NCBI RefSeq assembly: GCF_014649875.1
Contig: NZ_BMTW01000001.1
Coordinates: 1,364,001-1,428,000 of the forward strand
Source of the DNA: Streptomyces rubiginosohelvolus
GTDB taxonomy: Bacteria > Actinomycetota > Actinomycetes > Streptomycetales > Streptomycetaceae
Direction of reading: 5' to 3'
Length of the DNA: 64,000 bases
This document shows positions 33,335-42,412 of this stretch, in pieces (the stretch's first letter is position 1; each line of letters starts with the position of its first letter). The notes beneath the pieces were generated by a model, which was given only the letters and a program-made list of their open reading frames with translations, had not been told where the DNA came from and did no database searches. Both the position numbers and the translations under genes were made by a program.

Positions 33335-34930
33335 ATGGCACCCGATTCCGAAGCAAACGGCGGCGGAGTCTCGGATGGCACCGACTCCTGGGGCGTCGGC
33401 GGCGTCGTCGGTGACGGCCGTTACCGGATGACCCACCGGCTCGGCCGGGGCGGCATGGCAGAGGTGTACGCGGCGGAGGACGTCCGGCTCGGACGTACGG
33501 TCGCGGTGAAGCTCCTGCGCTCCGACCTGGCCGAGGACCCGGTCTCCAAGGCCCGCTTCACCCGCGAGGCACAGTCCGTCGCGGGCCTCAACCACCATGC
33601 GATCGTCGCCGTGTACGACTCCGGCGAGGACGTCGTGGGCGGCCAGACCGTCCCGTACATCGTGATGGAACTGGTCGAAGGCCGCACCATCCGCGATCTG
33701 CTCCTGACCGCCGAGGCCCCGCCGCCCGAGCAGGCGCTGATCATCGTCTCGGGTGTGCTGGAAGCCCTCGCCTACTCGCACCAGCACGGCATCGTGCACC
33801 GCGACATCAAGCCCGCCAACGTGATCATCACGGATTCCGGCGCGGTCAAGGTGATGGACTTCGGCATCGCCCGCGCGCTGCACGGCGCGCAGTCGACGAT
33901 GACCCAGACCGGCATGGTCATGGGCACGCCGCAGTACCTCTCCCCCGAGCAGGCGCTCGGCAAGGCCGTCGACCACCGGTCCGACCTGTACGCCACCGGC
34001 TGCCTGCTCTACGAGCTGCTGGCGCTGCGGCCCCCGTTCACCGGTGAGACCCCGCTCTCGGTGGTCTACCAGCACGTCCAGGACATCCCGGTGCCGCCCT
34101 CCGAGGTCTCGGACGTGGTGCCGCCGGAGCTGGACGGGATGGTGATGCGCTCGCTGGCGAAGGACCCGGACGACCGGTTCCAGAGCGCCGAGGAGATGCG
34201 CGGGCTCGTCCAGTACAGCCTGCAGATGCTCCAGGTGCAGGGCGGCCACACGGGCACCTGGAACACCGGTCCGGTCGCGCTGCGCGAGGGGGGCCAGACC
34301 CCGCCGCACGGTATGGCCGGCTCCACTCAGGTGATGGGCGCGGGTCACCCGATGCACGGGGACACCTCGCAGGGCCCGATCCTGCCCCCGTACAACCCGG
34401 ACGACGGGGGGTACGACGGCGGCGGGCAGCGGCGCTCCGGCGGGCGCGGCAAGATGTGGCTCTTCGTCCTGCTGGCCCTGATCGCGATCGGCGCGGGTGT
34501 CGCGTTCGCCCTCAACGCGGCGCAGGGCGACGGCGACAAGGACAAGGACCCGGTCACCCCGTCCACCTCGGTCAGCCAGTCCGAGGAGGAGCCATCGGAC
34601 GAGCCGTCCGAGGAGGAGAGCGAGGAGCCGGAGGAGCCGGACACCACCAGCGGCGGCCAGACCGAGCCGAATCCGCCGCCGTGGACCCCGGACCCGACCC
34701 CGAGCGAGCCGACGTTCAGCCCGTCCCCGACGCCGACCGACACGGACGGCGGCGCGTCGGACGGCTCCACCAACGAGGGCAGCACCGGGGAGCCCACGGG
34801 CGAGCCCACGGACCCGACGACCGACCCCGGCACCCCGGGCGGCGGAGCCGCCGATGGCGCGGCCGGCGGCGAGGACGGCGGTACGGGCACGACGCCCGGC
34901 GAGGTGGCGGCCGGCGCCACCACGCCGTAG
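33335..34930 (+). CDS. Receptor-type Ser/Thr protein kinase without PASTA domains
   Basis: A 531-aa membrane kinase. Kinase domain about residues 27-285: GRGGMAEV, VAVKLL, HRDIKPANV, DFGIARAL. A transmembrane helix lies at about 372-394 (KMWLFVLLALIAIGAGVAF). The external part is a disordered Glu/Ser/Pro/Thr-rich stalk with repeated GEPT units and no recognisable sensor domain. It is divergent from the PASTA kinase and closely similar in its catalytic domain, so the two probably arose by duplication. Confidence 0.92.
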   Translation: MAPDSEANGGGVSDGTDSWGVGGVVGDGRYRMTHRLGRGGMAEVYAAEDVRLGRTVAVKLLRSDLAEDPVSKARFTREAQSVAGLNHHAIVAVYDSGEDVVGGQTVPYIVMELVEGRTIRDLLLTAEAPPPEQALIIVSGVLEALAYSHQHGIVHRDIKPANVIITDSGAVKVMDFGIARALHGAQSTMTQTGMVMGTPQYLSPEQALGKAVDHRSDLYATGCLLYELLALRPPFTGETPLSVVYQHVQDIPVPPSEVSDVVPPELDGMVMRSLAKDPDDRFQSAEEMRGLVQYSLQMLQVQGGHTGTWNTGPVALREGGQTPPHGMAGSTQVMGAGHPMHGDTSQGPILPPYNPDDGGYDGGGQRRSGGRGKMWLFVLLALIAIGAGVAFALNAAQGDGDKDKDPVTPSTSVSQSEEEPSDEPSEEESEEPEEPDTTSGGQTEPNPPPWTPDPTPSEPTFSPSPTPTDTDGGASDGSTNEGSTGEPTGEPTDPTTDPGTPGGGAADGAAGGEDGGTGTTPGEVAAGATTP

Positions 34931-34952
34931 CCCGGCGCCATCGCACCACCTC

Positions 34953-34993
34953 ATGAGCCCGGCGTGCGCCCTCGTGGCACGCGCCGGGCTCAT
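34953..34993. terminator. Bidirectional terminator
   Basis: ATGAGCCCGGC pairs with GCCGGGCTCAT (11 bp) and continues with GTGC/GCAC after a 2-nt bulge, between the convergent kinase and phosphotransferase genes. Confidence 0.72.
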
Positions 34994-35031
34994 GCGCGTC
35001 CGCACCACGCTTCGCCCCGTGAAGGCACGCC

Positions 35032-36111
35032 TCACTCCGTGAAGGCCGCGCACACCGCCTCGTACTCGCGCGTCCACCACACCGCCAGGGCCGACACCGC
35101 GGGAAACTGCGGGTCGGCCCTGCGGTCGTCCAGGCGGTAGCGCCAGCGCAGTATCCAGAAGTCGTTGAGCCGCTCCCACCACACCCGGTGCACCGCGGCC
35201 GCCAGTTCCCCGGCCCCCGCCCCGGCGGCCCGCCGGTACGCCCGGGCGTAGGCCCGTACCTTCGCGAGGTCCAGTTCCCCGGCCGGCCGGACGAAGAAGA
35301 TCGCCGCGGCCCGGACCGCCTCCTCGGCGCGCGGCTGTACGTCCAGCCGGTCCCAGTCCACGATCGCGACCGGGTCGGCGCCCCGGTAGAGCAGGTTCAG
35401 CGGGTGGAAGTCCCCGTGCACCCAGCCGGTGGCGGGCCCCTCCGGCGTGGGCGGGCGGCGGTGGGCGTGCTGTTCGAGCAGGGCGCGGCGCTCCACGAGC
35501 CGGTGCACGGCGAGTTCGTCGAAGGCGTCGCGCGGGGTGTCCCGGCCGTCCTCGCCGCGCGCGGCGGCCAGCAGGTCGTCGATCAGCGCGAAGGTGTCGG
35601 CGGCGTCCGGGCTGCGGTGCCCCGGCCGGGCGGGCGGGCTCGCGCGCGGCGGGCCGTCGCGCGGGGCCATCACCTGCTCCAGGCCGGTGTGCACGGTGCC
35701 GAGGAGCGTGCCGAGCCGGCGCGACTGGGCGAGGGTCAGCTGGGCGCCGACCCGGTGGAGGCCCTCGACCCAGGGGTGCAGGGCGTAGCAGCGTTCGCCG
35801 ATCATGGTGACGGTGTCGCCCCGGGTGTCCGTCAGCGGCGGCACGACGGGCACGCCGAGCGACTGCAGGCGCTGGGTGGCACGGTGCTGGCGCACGATCG
35901 CGGCGCGTTCGCCGCTCGTGTCGTCCAGGTGCTTCTTGTCGAGATGGTGCTTGAGGAAGTAGGAACCGCTCGTCGTGGAGACGCGGTATCCGTGGTTCAG
36001 CAGGCCTTTGGTGATCGGCTCGCAGGCGAGCGGCTCGCCCACGCCGGGGTAACGGCGCAGCACCTCGTCGACCGGGGGAACAGGCGGGCGAGTGACATAT
36101 GAGCGCAGCAC
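35032..36111 (-). CDS. Aminoglycoside phosphotransferase-like (APH/choline kinase fold) protein
   Basis: A 359-aa cytosolic kinase-fold protein. The N-lobe includes TKGLLNHGYRVSTTSGSYFLK and the catalytic loop is VHGDFHPLNLLY followed by the metal-binding AIVDWDRLD. WVEG in the hinge and the overall layout resemble homoserine kinase type II / SrkA-like enzymes rather than drug-resistance APHs. The substrate cannot be deduced. Start ATG 36111; no partner gene is evident. Confidence 0.85.
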   Translation of the reverse strand: MLRSYVTRPPVPPVDEVLRRYPGVGEPLACEPITKGLLNHGYRVSTTSGSYFLKHHLDKKHLDDTSGERAAIVRQHRATQRLQSLGVPVVPPLTDTRGDTVTMIGERCYALHPWVEGLHRVGAQLTLAQSRRLGTLLGTVHTGLEQVMAPRDGPPRASPPARPGHRSPDAADTFALIDDLLAAARGEDGRDTPRDAFDELAVHRLVERRALLEQHAHRRPPTPEGPATGWVHGDFHPLNLLYRGADPVAIVDWDRLDVQPRAEEAVRAAAIFFVRPAGELDLAKVRAYARAYRRAAGAGAGELAAAVHRVWWERLNDFWILRWRYRLDDRRADPQFPAVSALAVWWTREYEAVCAAFTE

Positions 36112-36192
36112 TTACCAGATGTTAGATCACTCTGCGTGGCCACTTTGCGGACTTGCGGTCACGCCGACCAGTGCGCTAAGGGGGGCAGCGCC

Positions 36193-36645
36193 TCAGAAGT
36201 CCAGCGTGTGTTCCGTGACGAAGTGCGGATCGACCCGGAGGTACGCCGGCGCGTAGGGCTCCCCGTTGACGCTGACAGGGGCCGCGCCGAACAGTTCCTC
36301 CTGCTCGGGGCAGAGGTGCACGATCTCGGCGGGCCCGGTGAACTGCACCGACCACAGGTTGCCGCCGTCGCCCGAGGCCGCGTCGTTGTAGTTGTCCGCC
36401 CCGTACGCGACGACGCTCCCGTCGCAAGCCTCGTGGTGGCCGAAGCCCCGGTGCATCCGCAGCAGGATGCGGCCGTCGCTCACGATGTGCCGGGCCACCG
36501 CCAGGAACGGCAGGGCCCGCATGCTGGTCGCGAGGCGGCCGTAGGGGACCCGGCCGAGCAGGTCGAGGGGCTCGGCCGGACCGGTCCGCTCGATCGTGCC
36601 GACCGCGCGGCGTTCGCGGGGGGAGCCGTGGGAGTCGAAGGACAT
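36193..36645 (-). CDS. Pyridoxamine 5'-phosphate oxidase-family (FMN split-barrel) protein
   Basis: A 150-aa single-domain protein. LLGRVPYGRLATSMRALPFL is the start of the split-barrel fold, ILLRMHRGFG and VVAYGADNY the flavin-site strands, and WSVQFTGPAEIV the signature strand. Such proteins bind FMN, F420 or heme and reduce small molecules; the true pyridoxine route is not implied. GTG 36654 is an alternative start. Confidence 0.82.
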   Translation of the reverse strand: MSFDSHGSPRERRAVGTIERTGPAEPLDLLGRVPYGRLATSMRALPFLAVARHIVSDGRILLRMHRGFGHHEACDGSVVAYGADNYNDAASGDGGNLWSVQFTGPAEIVHLCPEQEELFGAAPVSVNGEPYAPAYLRVDPHFVTEHTLDF

Positions 36646-36690
36646 GGCTTCCACTGTCCCCCGGGCGTAGGAGCCGCGTAAGAGTCGCCT

Positions 36691-36730
36691 GCCCCGGGTG
36701 GCGCGGGACCAAAGTCCCGCCGCCCGGGGC
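36691..36730 (-). terminator. Terminator after the response regulator gene
   Basis: A long G/C stem: GCCCCGGG at 36691 pairs with CCCGGGGC ending at 36730, and GCGGGAC pairs with GTCCCGC around a CAAA loop with a small internal mismatch. It begins 4 bp past the response regulator stop. Confidence 0.8.
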
Positions 36731-36733
36731 GGT

Positions 36734-37393
36734 TCAGCGGCGCTCGGCCTGGAGCCGTGCGACGTACGCGGCGGCCTGCGAGCGGCGCTCCATGCCCAGC
36801 TTGGACAGCAGGCTGGAGACGTAGTTCTTGATGGTCTTCTCGGCCAGGTGCAGACGCTCCCCGATGACGCGGTTGGTCAGCCCCTCCCCGATCAGGTCCA
36901 GGATCTTGCGCTCCTGCTCGGTGAGGCCCGCCAGCCGGTCGTCGCCCTTGGCGCTCCCGCCGTCGCGCAGCCGCTCCAGCACCCGAGCGGTCGCCACCGG
37001 GTCCAGCAGGGATTTTCCGGCCGCCACGTCCCGTACGGCATTCAGCAGTTCATTGCCGCGGATCGCCTTCAGTACATAACCCGAGGCACCCGCCATGATC
37101 GCGTCGAAAAGCGCCTCGTCATCGGCGTACGAGGTGAGCATCAGGCATTTGATGTTCTCGTCCTGGGAACGGACTTCCCGGCACACCTCCACCCCGCTGC
37201 CGTCCGGCAGCCGCACGTCGAGCACCGCGACATCGGGCCGCGTCGCCGGGATGCGGGCCAGGGCGTCCGCGGCCGTACCGGCCTCGCCGACCACCTCGAT
37301 GTCCGGTTCGGAGGCGAGCAGCTCATGGACGCCGCGCCGGACGACCTCGTGATCGTCGAGCAGAAATACCGTGATTTTTCCTTCTTCGCGCAC
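36734..37393 (-). CDS. NarL/FixJ-family response regulator (LuxR HTH)
   Basis: A 219-aa regulator. Receiver domain residues 1-125: the acidic pair in [12 protein letters not shown], the phospho-acceptor Asp in [13 protein letters not shown], the conserved Thr/Ser and Lys in [11 protein letters not shown] and YVLKAI. The LuxR-type HTH is at about 150-215 ([40 protein letters not shown], by position). It is related to DevR/DosR-like regulators. No histidine kinase is adjacent, so it is an orphan here. Start GTG 37393 is chosen from the domain boundary. Confidence 0.9.
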   Translation of the reverse strand: MREEGKITVFLLDDHEVVRRGVHELLASEPDIEVVGEAGTAADALARIPATRPDVAVLDVRLPDGSGVEVCREVRSQDENIKCLMLTSYADDEALFDAIMAGASGYVLKAIRGNELLNAVRDVAAGKSLLDPVATARVLERLRDGGSAKGDDRLAGLTEQERKILDLIGEGLTNRVIGERLHLAEKTIKNYVSSLLSKLGMERRSQAAAYVARLQAERR

Positions 37394-37743
37394 GATCGCA
37401 GTCTCACATACTCGCCTCCCCTCCGCTCTTCCCTGGCGCTGATCCGCGGGATAACGTGCCGTTGTTCCGGCGGCCTGCAAGGCTGTTTCCAGTGCCCTGA
37501 CCAGCAGCGCTTCGCGTTTTTTTCGATTTACTTGGAAATCCAAGCAAAATCGCAGGTCAGAGAGGGTTTCGCAGTTATGCGATGCACTGGGTAACGTGCC
37601 TATGACAGGGCGCTCGCCGGGGCACCTGTCACGCCTGATCCCGGCCCGACCGGCACCCACCCCGTGCACGGCTGTCGGATTCAGGCGAGCCGCACTGGTT
37701 TCCCGGCAGACCCCGGGGGCCGGACCGACGGAGGAGCACGCAC
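37394..37743. promoter_or_regulatory. Divergent regulatory region upstream of the second BCDH operon
   Basis: A 350-bp gap with no gene seen. It contains an A/T-rich imperfect palindrome at 37524-37552 whose core is CTTGGAAATCCAAG (37531-37544), flanked by CGATTT and AAAATCG arms. This is a good candidate operator for the adjacent response regulator, BkdR or another factor. Confidence 0.55.
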
Positions 37744-38904
37744 GTGACCGTGGAGAGCACTGCCGCCGCGCGTAAACCGCGACGCGCCAGCAAGCGGACC
37801 AGCGCCGCGAAGAAGCCGCAGAGCGCCGAGCCCCAGCTCGTACAGCTGCTGACGCCCGAGGGCGAGCGCGTCGAGCACCCGGACTACAGCATCGACCTGA
37901 GCGCGGAAGAGCTGCGCGGTCTGTACCGGGACATGGTGCTCACCCGCCGCTTCGACGCCGAGGCGACCGCCCTCCAGCGTCAGGGCGAGCTGGGCCTGTG
38001 GGCCTCGCTGCTCGGCCAGGAGGCCGCCCAGATCGGCAGTGGCCGCGCCCTGCGCGACGACGACTACGTCTTCCCGACCTATCGGGAGCACGGCGTCGCC
38101 TGGTGCCGCGGCGTCGACCCGACCAACCTGCTCGGCATGTTCCGCGGCGTGAACCACGGCGGCTGGGACCCGAACAGCAACAACTTCCACCTGTACACGA
38201 TCGTCATCGGCTCGCAGACGCTGCACGCCACCGGCTACGCCATGGGCGTCGCCAAGGACGGTGCGGACTCCGCCGTGATCGCGTACTTCGGTGACGGCGC
38301 CTCCAGCCAGGGAGACGTCGCCGAGTCGTTCACCTTCTCCGCGGTCTACAACGCCCCCGTCGTCTTCTTCTGCCAGAACAACCAGTGGGCCATCTCCGAG
38401 CCCACCGAGCGCCAGACCCGCGTGCCGCTCTACCAGCGCGCCCAGGGCTTCGGCTTCCCCGGCGTCCGCGTCGACGGCAACGACGTCCTCGCCTGTCTCG
38501 CCGTCACCCGCTCCGCGCTGGAGCGGGCCCGCCGCGGCGAGGGCCCGACCCTCGTCGAGGCGTTCACCTACCGCATGGGCGCCCACACCACCTCCGACGA
38601 CCCGACGAAGTACCGGGCCGACGAGGAGCGGGCCGCCTGGGAGGCCAAGGACCCGATCCTGCGGCTGCGGACGTACCTGGAGAAGGCCGGCCACGCCGAC
38701 AAGGCGTTCTTCACCGCCCTGGAGGAGGAGAGCGAGACCCTCGGCAAGCGGGTACGGGAAGCGGTACGCGCGATGCCCGACCCGGAGCCGCTGGCCCTGT
38801 TCGAGCACGCCTACGCCGACGGCAACTCCCTCGTGGACGAGGAGCGCGCCCAGTTCGCCGCCTACCAGGCATCGTTCGCCGACTCTGCCGAGGAGGGCAA
38901 GTAG
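37744..38904 (+). CDS. bkdF: Second branched-chain 2-oxoacid dehydrogenase E1 alpha subunit
   Basis: A 386-aa E1 alpha. A basic Lys/Ala/Arg-rich leader (residues 1-30) precedes the ThDP fold: [19 protein letters not shown] to FFCQNN, with the loop [19 protein letters not shown]. It is a paralogue of the bkdA product. The symbol follows the S. avermitilis convention for the second cluster (bkdFGH) and is an assignment by position. E1 alpha, E1 beta and E2 are contiguous; pyruvate dehydrogenase activity cannot be excluded from sequence alone. Confidence 0.85.
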   Translation: MTVESTAAARKPRRASKRTSAAKKPQSAEPQLVQLLTPEGERVEHPDYSIDLSAEELRGLYRDMVLTRRFDAEATALQRQGELGLWASLLGQEAAQIGSGRALRDDDYVFPTYREHGVAWCRGVDPTNLLGMFRGVNHGGWDPNSNNFHLYTIVIGSQTLHATGYAMGVAKDGADSAVIAYFGDGASSQGDVAESFTFSAVYNAPVVFFCQNNQWAISEPTERQTRVPLYQRAQGFGFPGVRVDGNDVLACLAVTRSALERARRGEGPTLVEAFTYRMGAHTTSDDPTKYRADEERAAWEAKDPILRLRTYLEKAGHADKAFFTALEEESETLGKRVREAVRAMPDPEPLALFEHAYADGNSLVDEERAQFAAYQASFADSAEEGK

Positions 38905-38906
38905 CC

Positions 38907-39887
38907 ATGGCCGTGGAAAAGATGTCCATCGCGAAAGCGCTCAACGAGTCGCTCCGCCTCGCCCTCGACACCGACCCCAAGGTCCTCATCATGGGTGAGG
39001 ACGTCGGCAAGCTCGGCGGCGTCTTCCGGATCACCGACGGGCTCCAGAAGGACTTCGGCGAGGACCGGGTGATCGACACCCCGCTCGCCGAGTCCGGCAT
39101 CGTCGGCACGGCGATCGGTCTGGCCCTGCGCGGCTACCGCCCCATCGTCGAGATCCAGTTCGACGGCTTCGTCTTCCCCGCGTACGACCAGATCGTCACG
39201 CAGCTCGCCAAGATGCACGCCCGCGCGCTCGGCAAGGTCAAGCTGCCGGTCGTCGTGCGCATTCCGTACGGCGGTGGCATCGGCGCGGTCGAGCACCACA
39301 GTGAGTCCCCCGAGGCGCTCTTCGCGCATGTCGCGGGCCTGAAGGTGGTCTCGCCGTCCAACGCGAGCGACGCCTACTGGATGATGCAGCAGGCCGTCCA
39401 GAGCGACGACCCGGTCATCTTCTTCGAGCCCAAGCGGCGCTACTGGGACAAGGGCGAGGTCGACACCGAGTCCATCCCCGGCCCGCTGCACAAGGCCGTG
39501 ACCGCCCGCGAGGGCGGCGACCTCACGCTCGTCGCGTACGGGCCGATGGTCAAGGTCTGCCTGGAGGCGGCCGCGGCCGCCCAGGAGGAGGGCAAGTCGA
39601 TCGAGGTCCTGGACCTGCGCTCGATGGCCCCCATCGACTTCGACGCCATCCAGAGGTCGGCGGAGAAGACCGGCCGGGTCGTGGTCGTCCACGAGGCGCC
39701 CGTCTTCTACGGCTCCGGCGCGGAGATCGCGGCCCGGATCACCGAGCGCTGCTTCTACCACCTCGAAGCTCCCGTGCTGCGGGTCGGCGGCTACAGCGTG
39801 CCCTACCCGCCGGCCCGGCTGGAGGACGAGTACCTGCCCGGCCTGGACCGGGTGCTCGACGCCGTCGACCGCTCGCTGGCGTTCTGA
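38907..39887 (+). CDS. bkdG: Second branched-chain 2-oxoacid dehydrogenase E1 beta subunit
   Basis: A 326-aa E1 beta. MGEDVGKLGGVFRITDGL, DTPLAESGIVGTAIGLALRG and RIPYGGGIGAVEHHSESPEA are the family blocks, followed by the C-terminal VVVVHEAPVFYGSGAEI. GGAGG in the end of the E1 alpha gene is its ribosome binding site; the ATG lies 2 nt past the upstream stop. Confidence 0.88.
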   Translation: MAVEKMSIAKALNESLRLALDTDPKVLIMGEDVGKLGGVFRITDGLQKDFGEDRVIDTPLAESGIVGTAIGLALRGYRPIVEIQFDGFVFPAYDQIVTQLAKMHARALGKVKLPVVVRIPYGGGIGAVEHHSESPEALFAHVAGLKVVSPSNASDAYWMMQQAVQSDDPVIFFEPKRRYWDKGEVDTESIPGPLHKAVTAREGGDLTLVAYGPMVKVCLEAAAAAQEEGKSIEVLDLRSMAPIDFDAIQRSAEKTGRVVVVHEAPVFYGSGAEIAARITERCFYHLEAPVLRVGGYSVPYPPARLEDEYLPGLDRVLDAVDRSLAF

Positions 39888-39898
39888 GGAGAGGGTTC

Positions 39899-41350
39899 GT
39901 GACGACGATGACCGAAACGTCTGCTCGCTTCCGTGAGTTCAAGATGCCCGACGTGGGCGAAGGACTGACCGAGGCCGAGATCCTCAAGTGGTTCGTCCAG
40001 CCCGGCGACACCGTCACCGACGGCCAGGTCGTGTGCGAGGTCGAGACCGCGAAGGCGGCCGTCGAGCTGCCGATCCCGTTCGACGGGGTGGTGCACGAGC
40101 TGCGCTTCCCCGAGGGCACGACCGTCGATGTCGGCCAGGTGATCATCGCGATCGACGTGGCCCCGGGCGGCGGCGACGCGCCCGCCCCGGCCGCCGCCGC
40201 TCCGGCGCAGGAGCCGGTGGAGGCGCCGGAGGCCGAGGCCGAGCCGAAGGGCCGCACGCCGGTCCTGGTGGGCTACGGGGTCGCCGAGTCCTCCACCAAG
40301 CGCCGCCCGCGCAAGGGGGCGGCCGCCGCGCCCGAGGCCGCCGCCGTCGCGGCGGCGGTGCAGGCCGAGCTGAACGGGCACGGGGCGCCGGCCCCGGCCG
40401 CCGTTCCCCCGCAGAGTGGTGCCCCGGCGGGCGGCAGGCCGCTCGCCAAGCCCCCGGTCCGCAAGCTGGCCAAGGACCTGGGCATCGACCTGGCGACGGT
40501 GGTGCCGACCGGCAAGGACGGCATCATCACCCGCGAGGACGTCCACGCGGCGGCGGCCCCGGCCGCTGCCGAGGCTCCCGCGGCGGTCGCGTCCCCGGTG
40601 GCCCCCGCGCCTGCGGTCACCGAGGCCCCCGGGGTGGTCTCCGACTCCGTCCGCGAGACCCGTATCCCGGTCAAGGGCGTCCGCAAGGCCATCGCGCAGG
40701 CGATGGTGGGCAGCGCGTTCACCGCGCCGCACGTCACCGAGTTCGTCACGGTCGACGTGACGCGCACGATGAAGCTCGTGGCCGAGCTCAAGGAGGACAA
40801 GGACATGGCGGGGGTGCGGGTCAACCCGCTCCTCATCATCGCCAAGGCCCTCCTCGTCGCGATCAAGCGGAACCCCGAGGTCAACGCCGCCTGGGACGAG
40901 GCGAACCAGGAGATCGTGCAGAAGCACTACGTCAACCTGGGCATCGCGGCGGCCACCCCGCGCGGTCTGATCGTGCCGAACATCAAGGACGCGCACGACA
41001 AGACGCTGCCGCAGCTCGCGGAGGCGCTGGGCGAGCTGGTCGCCACGGCGCGGGACGGCAAGACGTCCCCGGCGGCGATGGCGGGCGGCACGGTGACCAT
41101 CACCAACGTCGGCGTCTTCGGCGTCGACACCGGTACGCCGATCCTCAACCCGGGCGAGTCCGCGATCCTGGCGGTCGGTGCGATCAAGCTGCAGCCGTGG
41201 GTGCACAAGGGCAAGGTGAAGCCGCGTCAGGTCACCACGCTGGCCCTGTCGTTCGACCACCGCCTGGTCGACGGCGAGCTGGGCTCCAAGGTGCTGGCCG
41301 ATGTGGCGGCGATCCTGGAGCAGCCGAAGCGGCTCATCACCTGGGCCTGA
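39899..41350 (+). CDS. bkdH: Second branched-chain 2-oxoacid dehydrogenase E2
   Basis: A 483-aa dihydrolipoyl acyltransferase. Lipoyl domain residues 10-85 with lipoyl-Lys at about 52 (VETAKAAVEL), an Ala/Pro-rich linker, the peripheral-subunit-binding domain (PVRKLAKDLGIDLATVVPTG, about 188-207), a second Ala/Pro linker, and the catalytic domain ending in SFDHRLVDGELG. Start GTG 39899 follows GAGGAGAGGG. A 20-bp terminator stem follows the gene. Confidence 0.88.
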   Translation: MTTMTETSARFREFKMPDVGEGLTEAEILKWFVQPGDTVTDGQVVCEVETAKAAVELPIPFDGVVHELRFPEGTTVDVGQVIIAIDVAPGGGDAPAPAAAAPAQEPVEAPEAEAEPKGRTPVLVGYGVAESSTKRRPRKGAAAAPEAAAVAAAVQAELNGHGAPAPAAVPPQSGAPAGGRPLAKPPVRKLAKDLGIDLATVVPTGKDGIITREDVHAAAAPAAAEAPAAVASPVAPAPAVTEAPGVVSDSVRETRIPVKGVRKAIAQAMVGSAFTAPHVTEFVTVDVTRTMKLVAELKEDKDMAGVRVNPLLIIAKALLVAIKRNPEVNAAWDEANQEIVQKHYVNLGIAAATPRGLIVPNIKDAHDKTLPQLAEALGELVATARDGKTSPAAMAGGTVTITNVGVFGVDTGTPILNPGESAILAVGAIKLQPWVHKGKVKPRQVTTLALSFDHRLVDGELGSKVLADVAAILEQPKRLITWA

Positions 41351-41365
41351 CGCTTCCGCGACAGC

Positions 41366-41410
41366 CGAAGGGGCCCGGCCCGCACACACCGTGCGGGCCG
41401 GGCCCCTTCG
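41366..41410. terminator. Bidirectional terminator
   Basis: A perfect 20-bp stem (41366-41385 with 41391-41410) and a 5-nt loop between convergent genes. Confidence 0.93.
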
Positions 41411-41428
41411 CCGTACAAAGCCTGCGGG

Positions 41429-42328
41429 CTACTTCTTGAAGCCGTAGTCCATCATCTTCTTCGCGTCGGCGGTGCGGTTCGCCTCGGAGGTCGACGTGAG
41501 CACCGTGCCGATGACCGTCTTGCCCTTACGGGTCGCCGCGAAGACCAGGCAGTACTTGGCGGTCGGGCCGGAGCCGGTCTTGACGCCGGTCGCGCCGCTG
41601 TAACTGCCGAGCAGCTTGTTGGTGTTGGTCCACGACATGTAGCGGTAGCCACCGCTCTTCGTGGTCACCTTCTGCTTCGTCGACTGGGTCTTGACGACCG
41701 TGCGGAACGTGGAGTTCTTCATCGCCTTGCTGGCGATCTTCGTCAGGTCACGGGGGGTGGAGTAGTTGCTGCCGTTCCCGATGCCGTCGAACGAGTCGAA
41801 GCGGGTGTTCTTCAGCTTGAGGCTCTTCGCCGTGGAGTTCATCTTGCCGATGAACGACTTCACCCGGGCGGCACGGGTCGAGCCGGAGCCGAACTTGTCG
41901 GCCAGGGCGTACGCGGCGTCGCAGCCGGACGGGAGCATCAGGCCGTAGAGGAGCTGGCCCACCGTCACCTTGTCGCCGACGATGAGCCGGGCGGACGAGG
42001 CGTTCTTCGAGACGATGTAGTCGCTGTACGCCTTCTGGATCGTGACCTTGGAATTCAGGTTCACGTTCTTCTGGGACAGGACGACCAGCGCCGTCATGAT
42101 CTTCGTGGTCGAACCGGTGGCCCGGCGGGTGTCCGCGGACTTGGTGAAGAGGGTCTTCCCGGTGCCGTCGTTCATCAGGAAGCCGCCCTTGGCGACGATC
42201 TTCGGAGCCGGCGGCGCGGCGGCCTGTGCCGTGGAGGCGAAGGCGCTGCCCGCGAGCACCGCACCGGCGGTGAGCGTCACGGTGGCCGTGACGGAGACGC
42301 GATTGATGTGCTTGATGCCGAATTTCAA
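41429..42328 (-). CDS. D-alanyl-D-alanine carboxypeptidase (penicillin-binding protein, S11 family)
   Basis: A 299-aa secreted enzyme with a signal peptide (VSVTATVTLTAGAVLAGSAF, cleavage near AQA-AA). Motifs: STTK (SxxK, nucleophile Ser), SGC in PSGCDAAYALA in the place of SxN, and KTGSG. It trims the terminal D-Ala of peptidoglycan stem peptides. It lacks the C-terminal beta domain of DacA and is shorter. The start is a rare TTG at 42328 with GGAG 7 nt upstream. The upstream gap to 42412 should hold its promoter. Confidence 0.92.
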   Translation of the reverse strand: MKFGIKHINRVSVTATVTLTAGAVLAGSAFASTAQAAAPPAPKIVAKGGFLMNDGTGKTLFTKSADTRRATGSTTKIMTALVVLSQKNVNLNSKVTIQKAYSDYIVSKNASSARLIVGDKVTVGQLLYGLMLPSGCDAAYALADKFGSGSTRAARVKSFIGKMNSTAKSLKLKNTRFDSFDGIGNGSNYSTPRDLTKIASKAMKNSTFRTVVKTQSTKQKVTTKSGGYRYMSWTNTNKLLGSYSGATGVKTGSGPTAKYCLVFAATRKGKTVIGTVLTSTSEANRTADAKKMMDYGFKK

Positions 42329-42412
42329 CTGAACGCTCCAAATGCCCCTGATGCGCGGCTACATAAGGGTGCCGCTCGCAGATGAGACTCCTGGCGAGGG
42401 CCAATGGATGTG

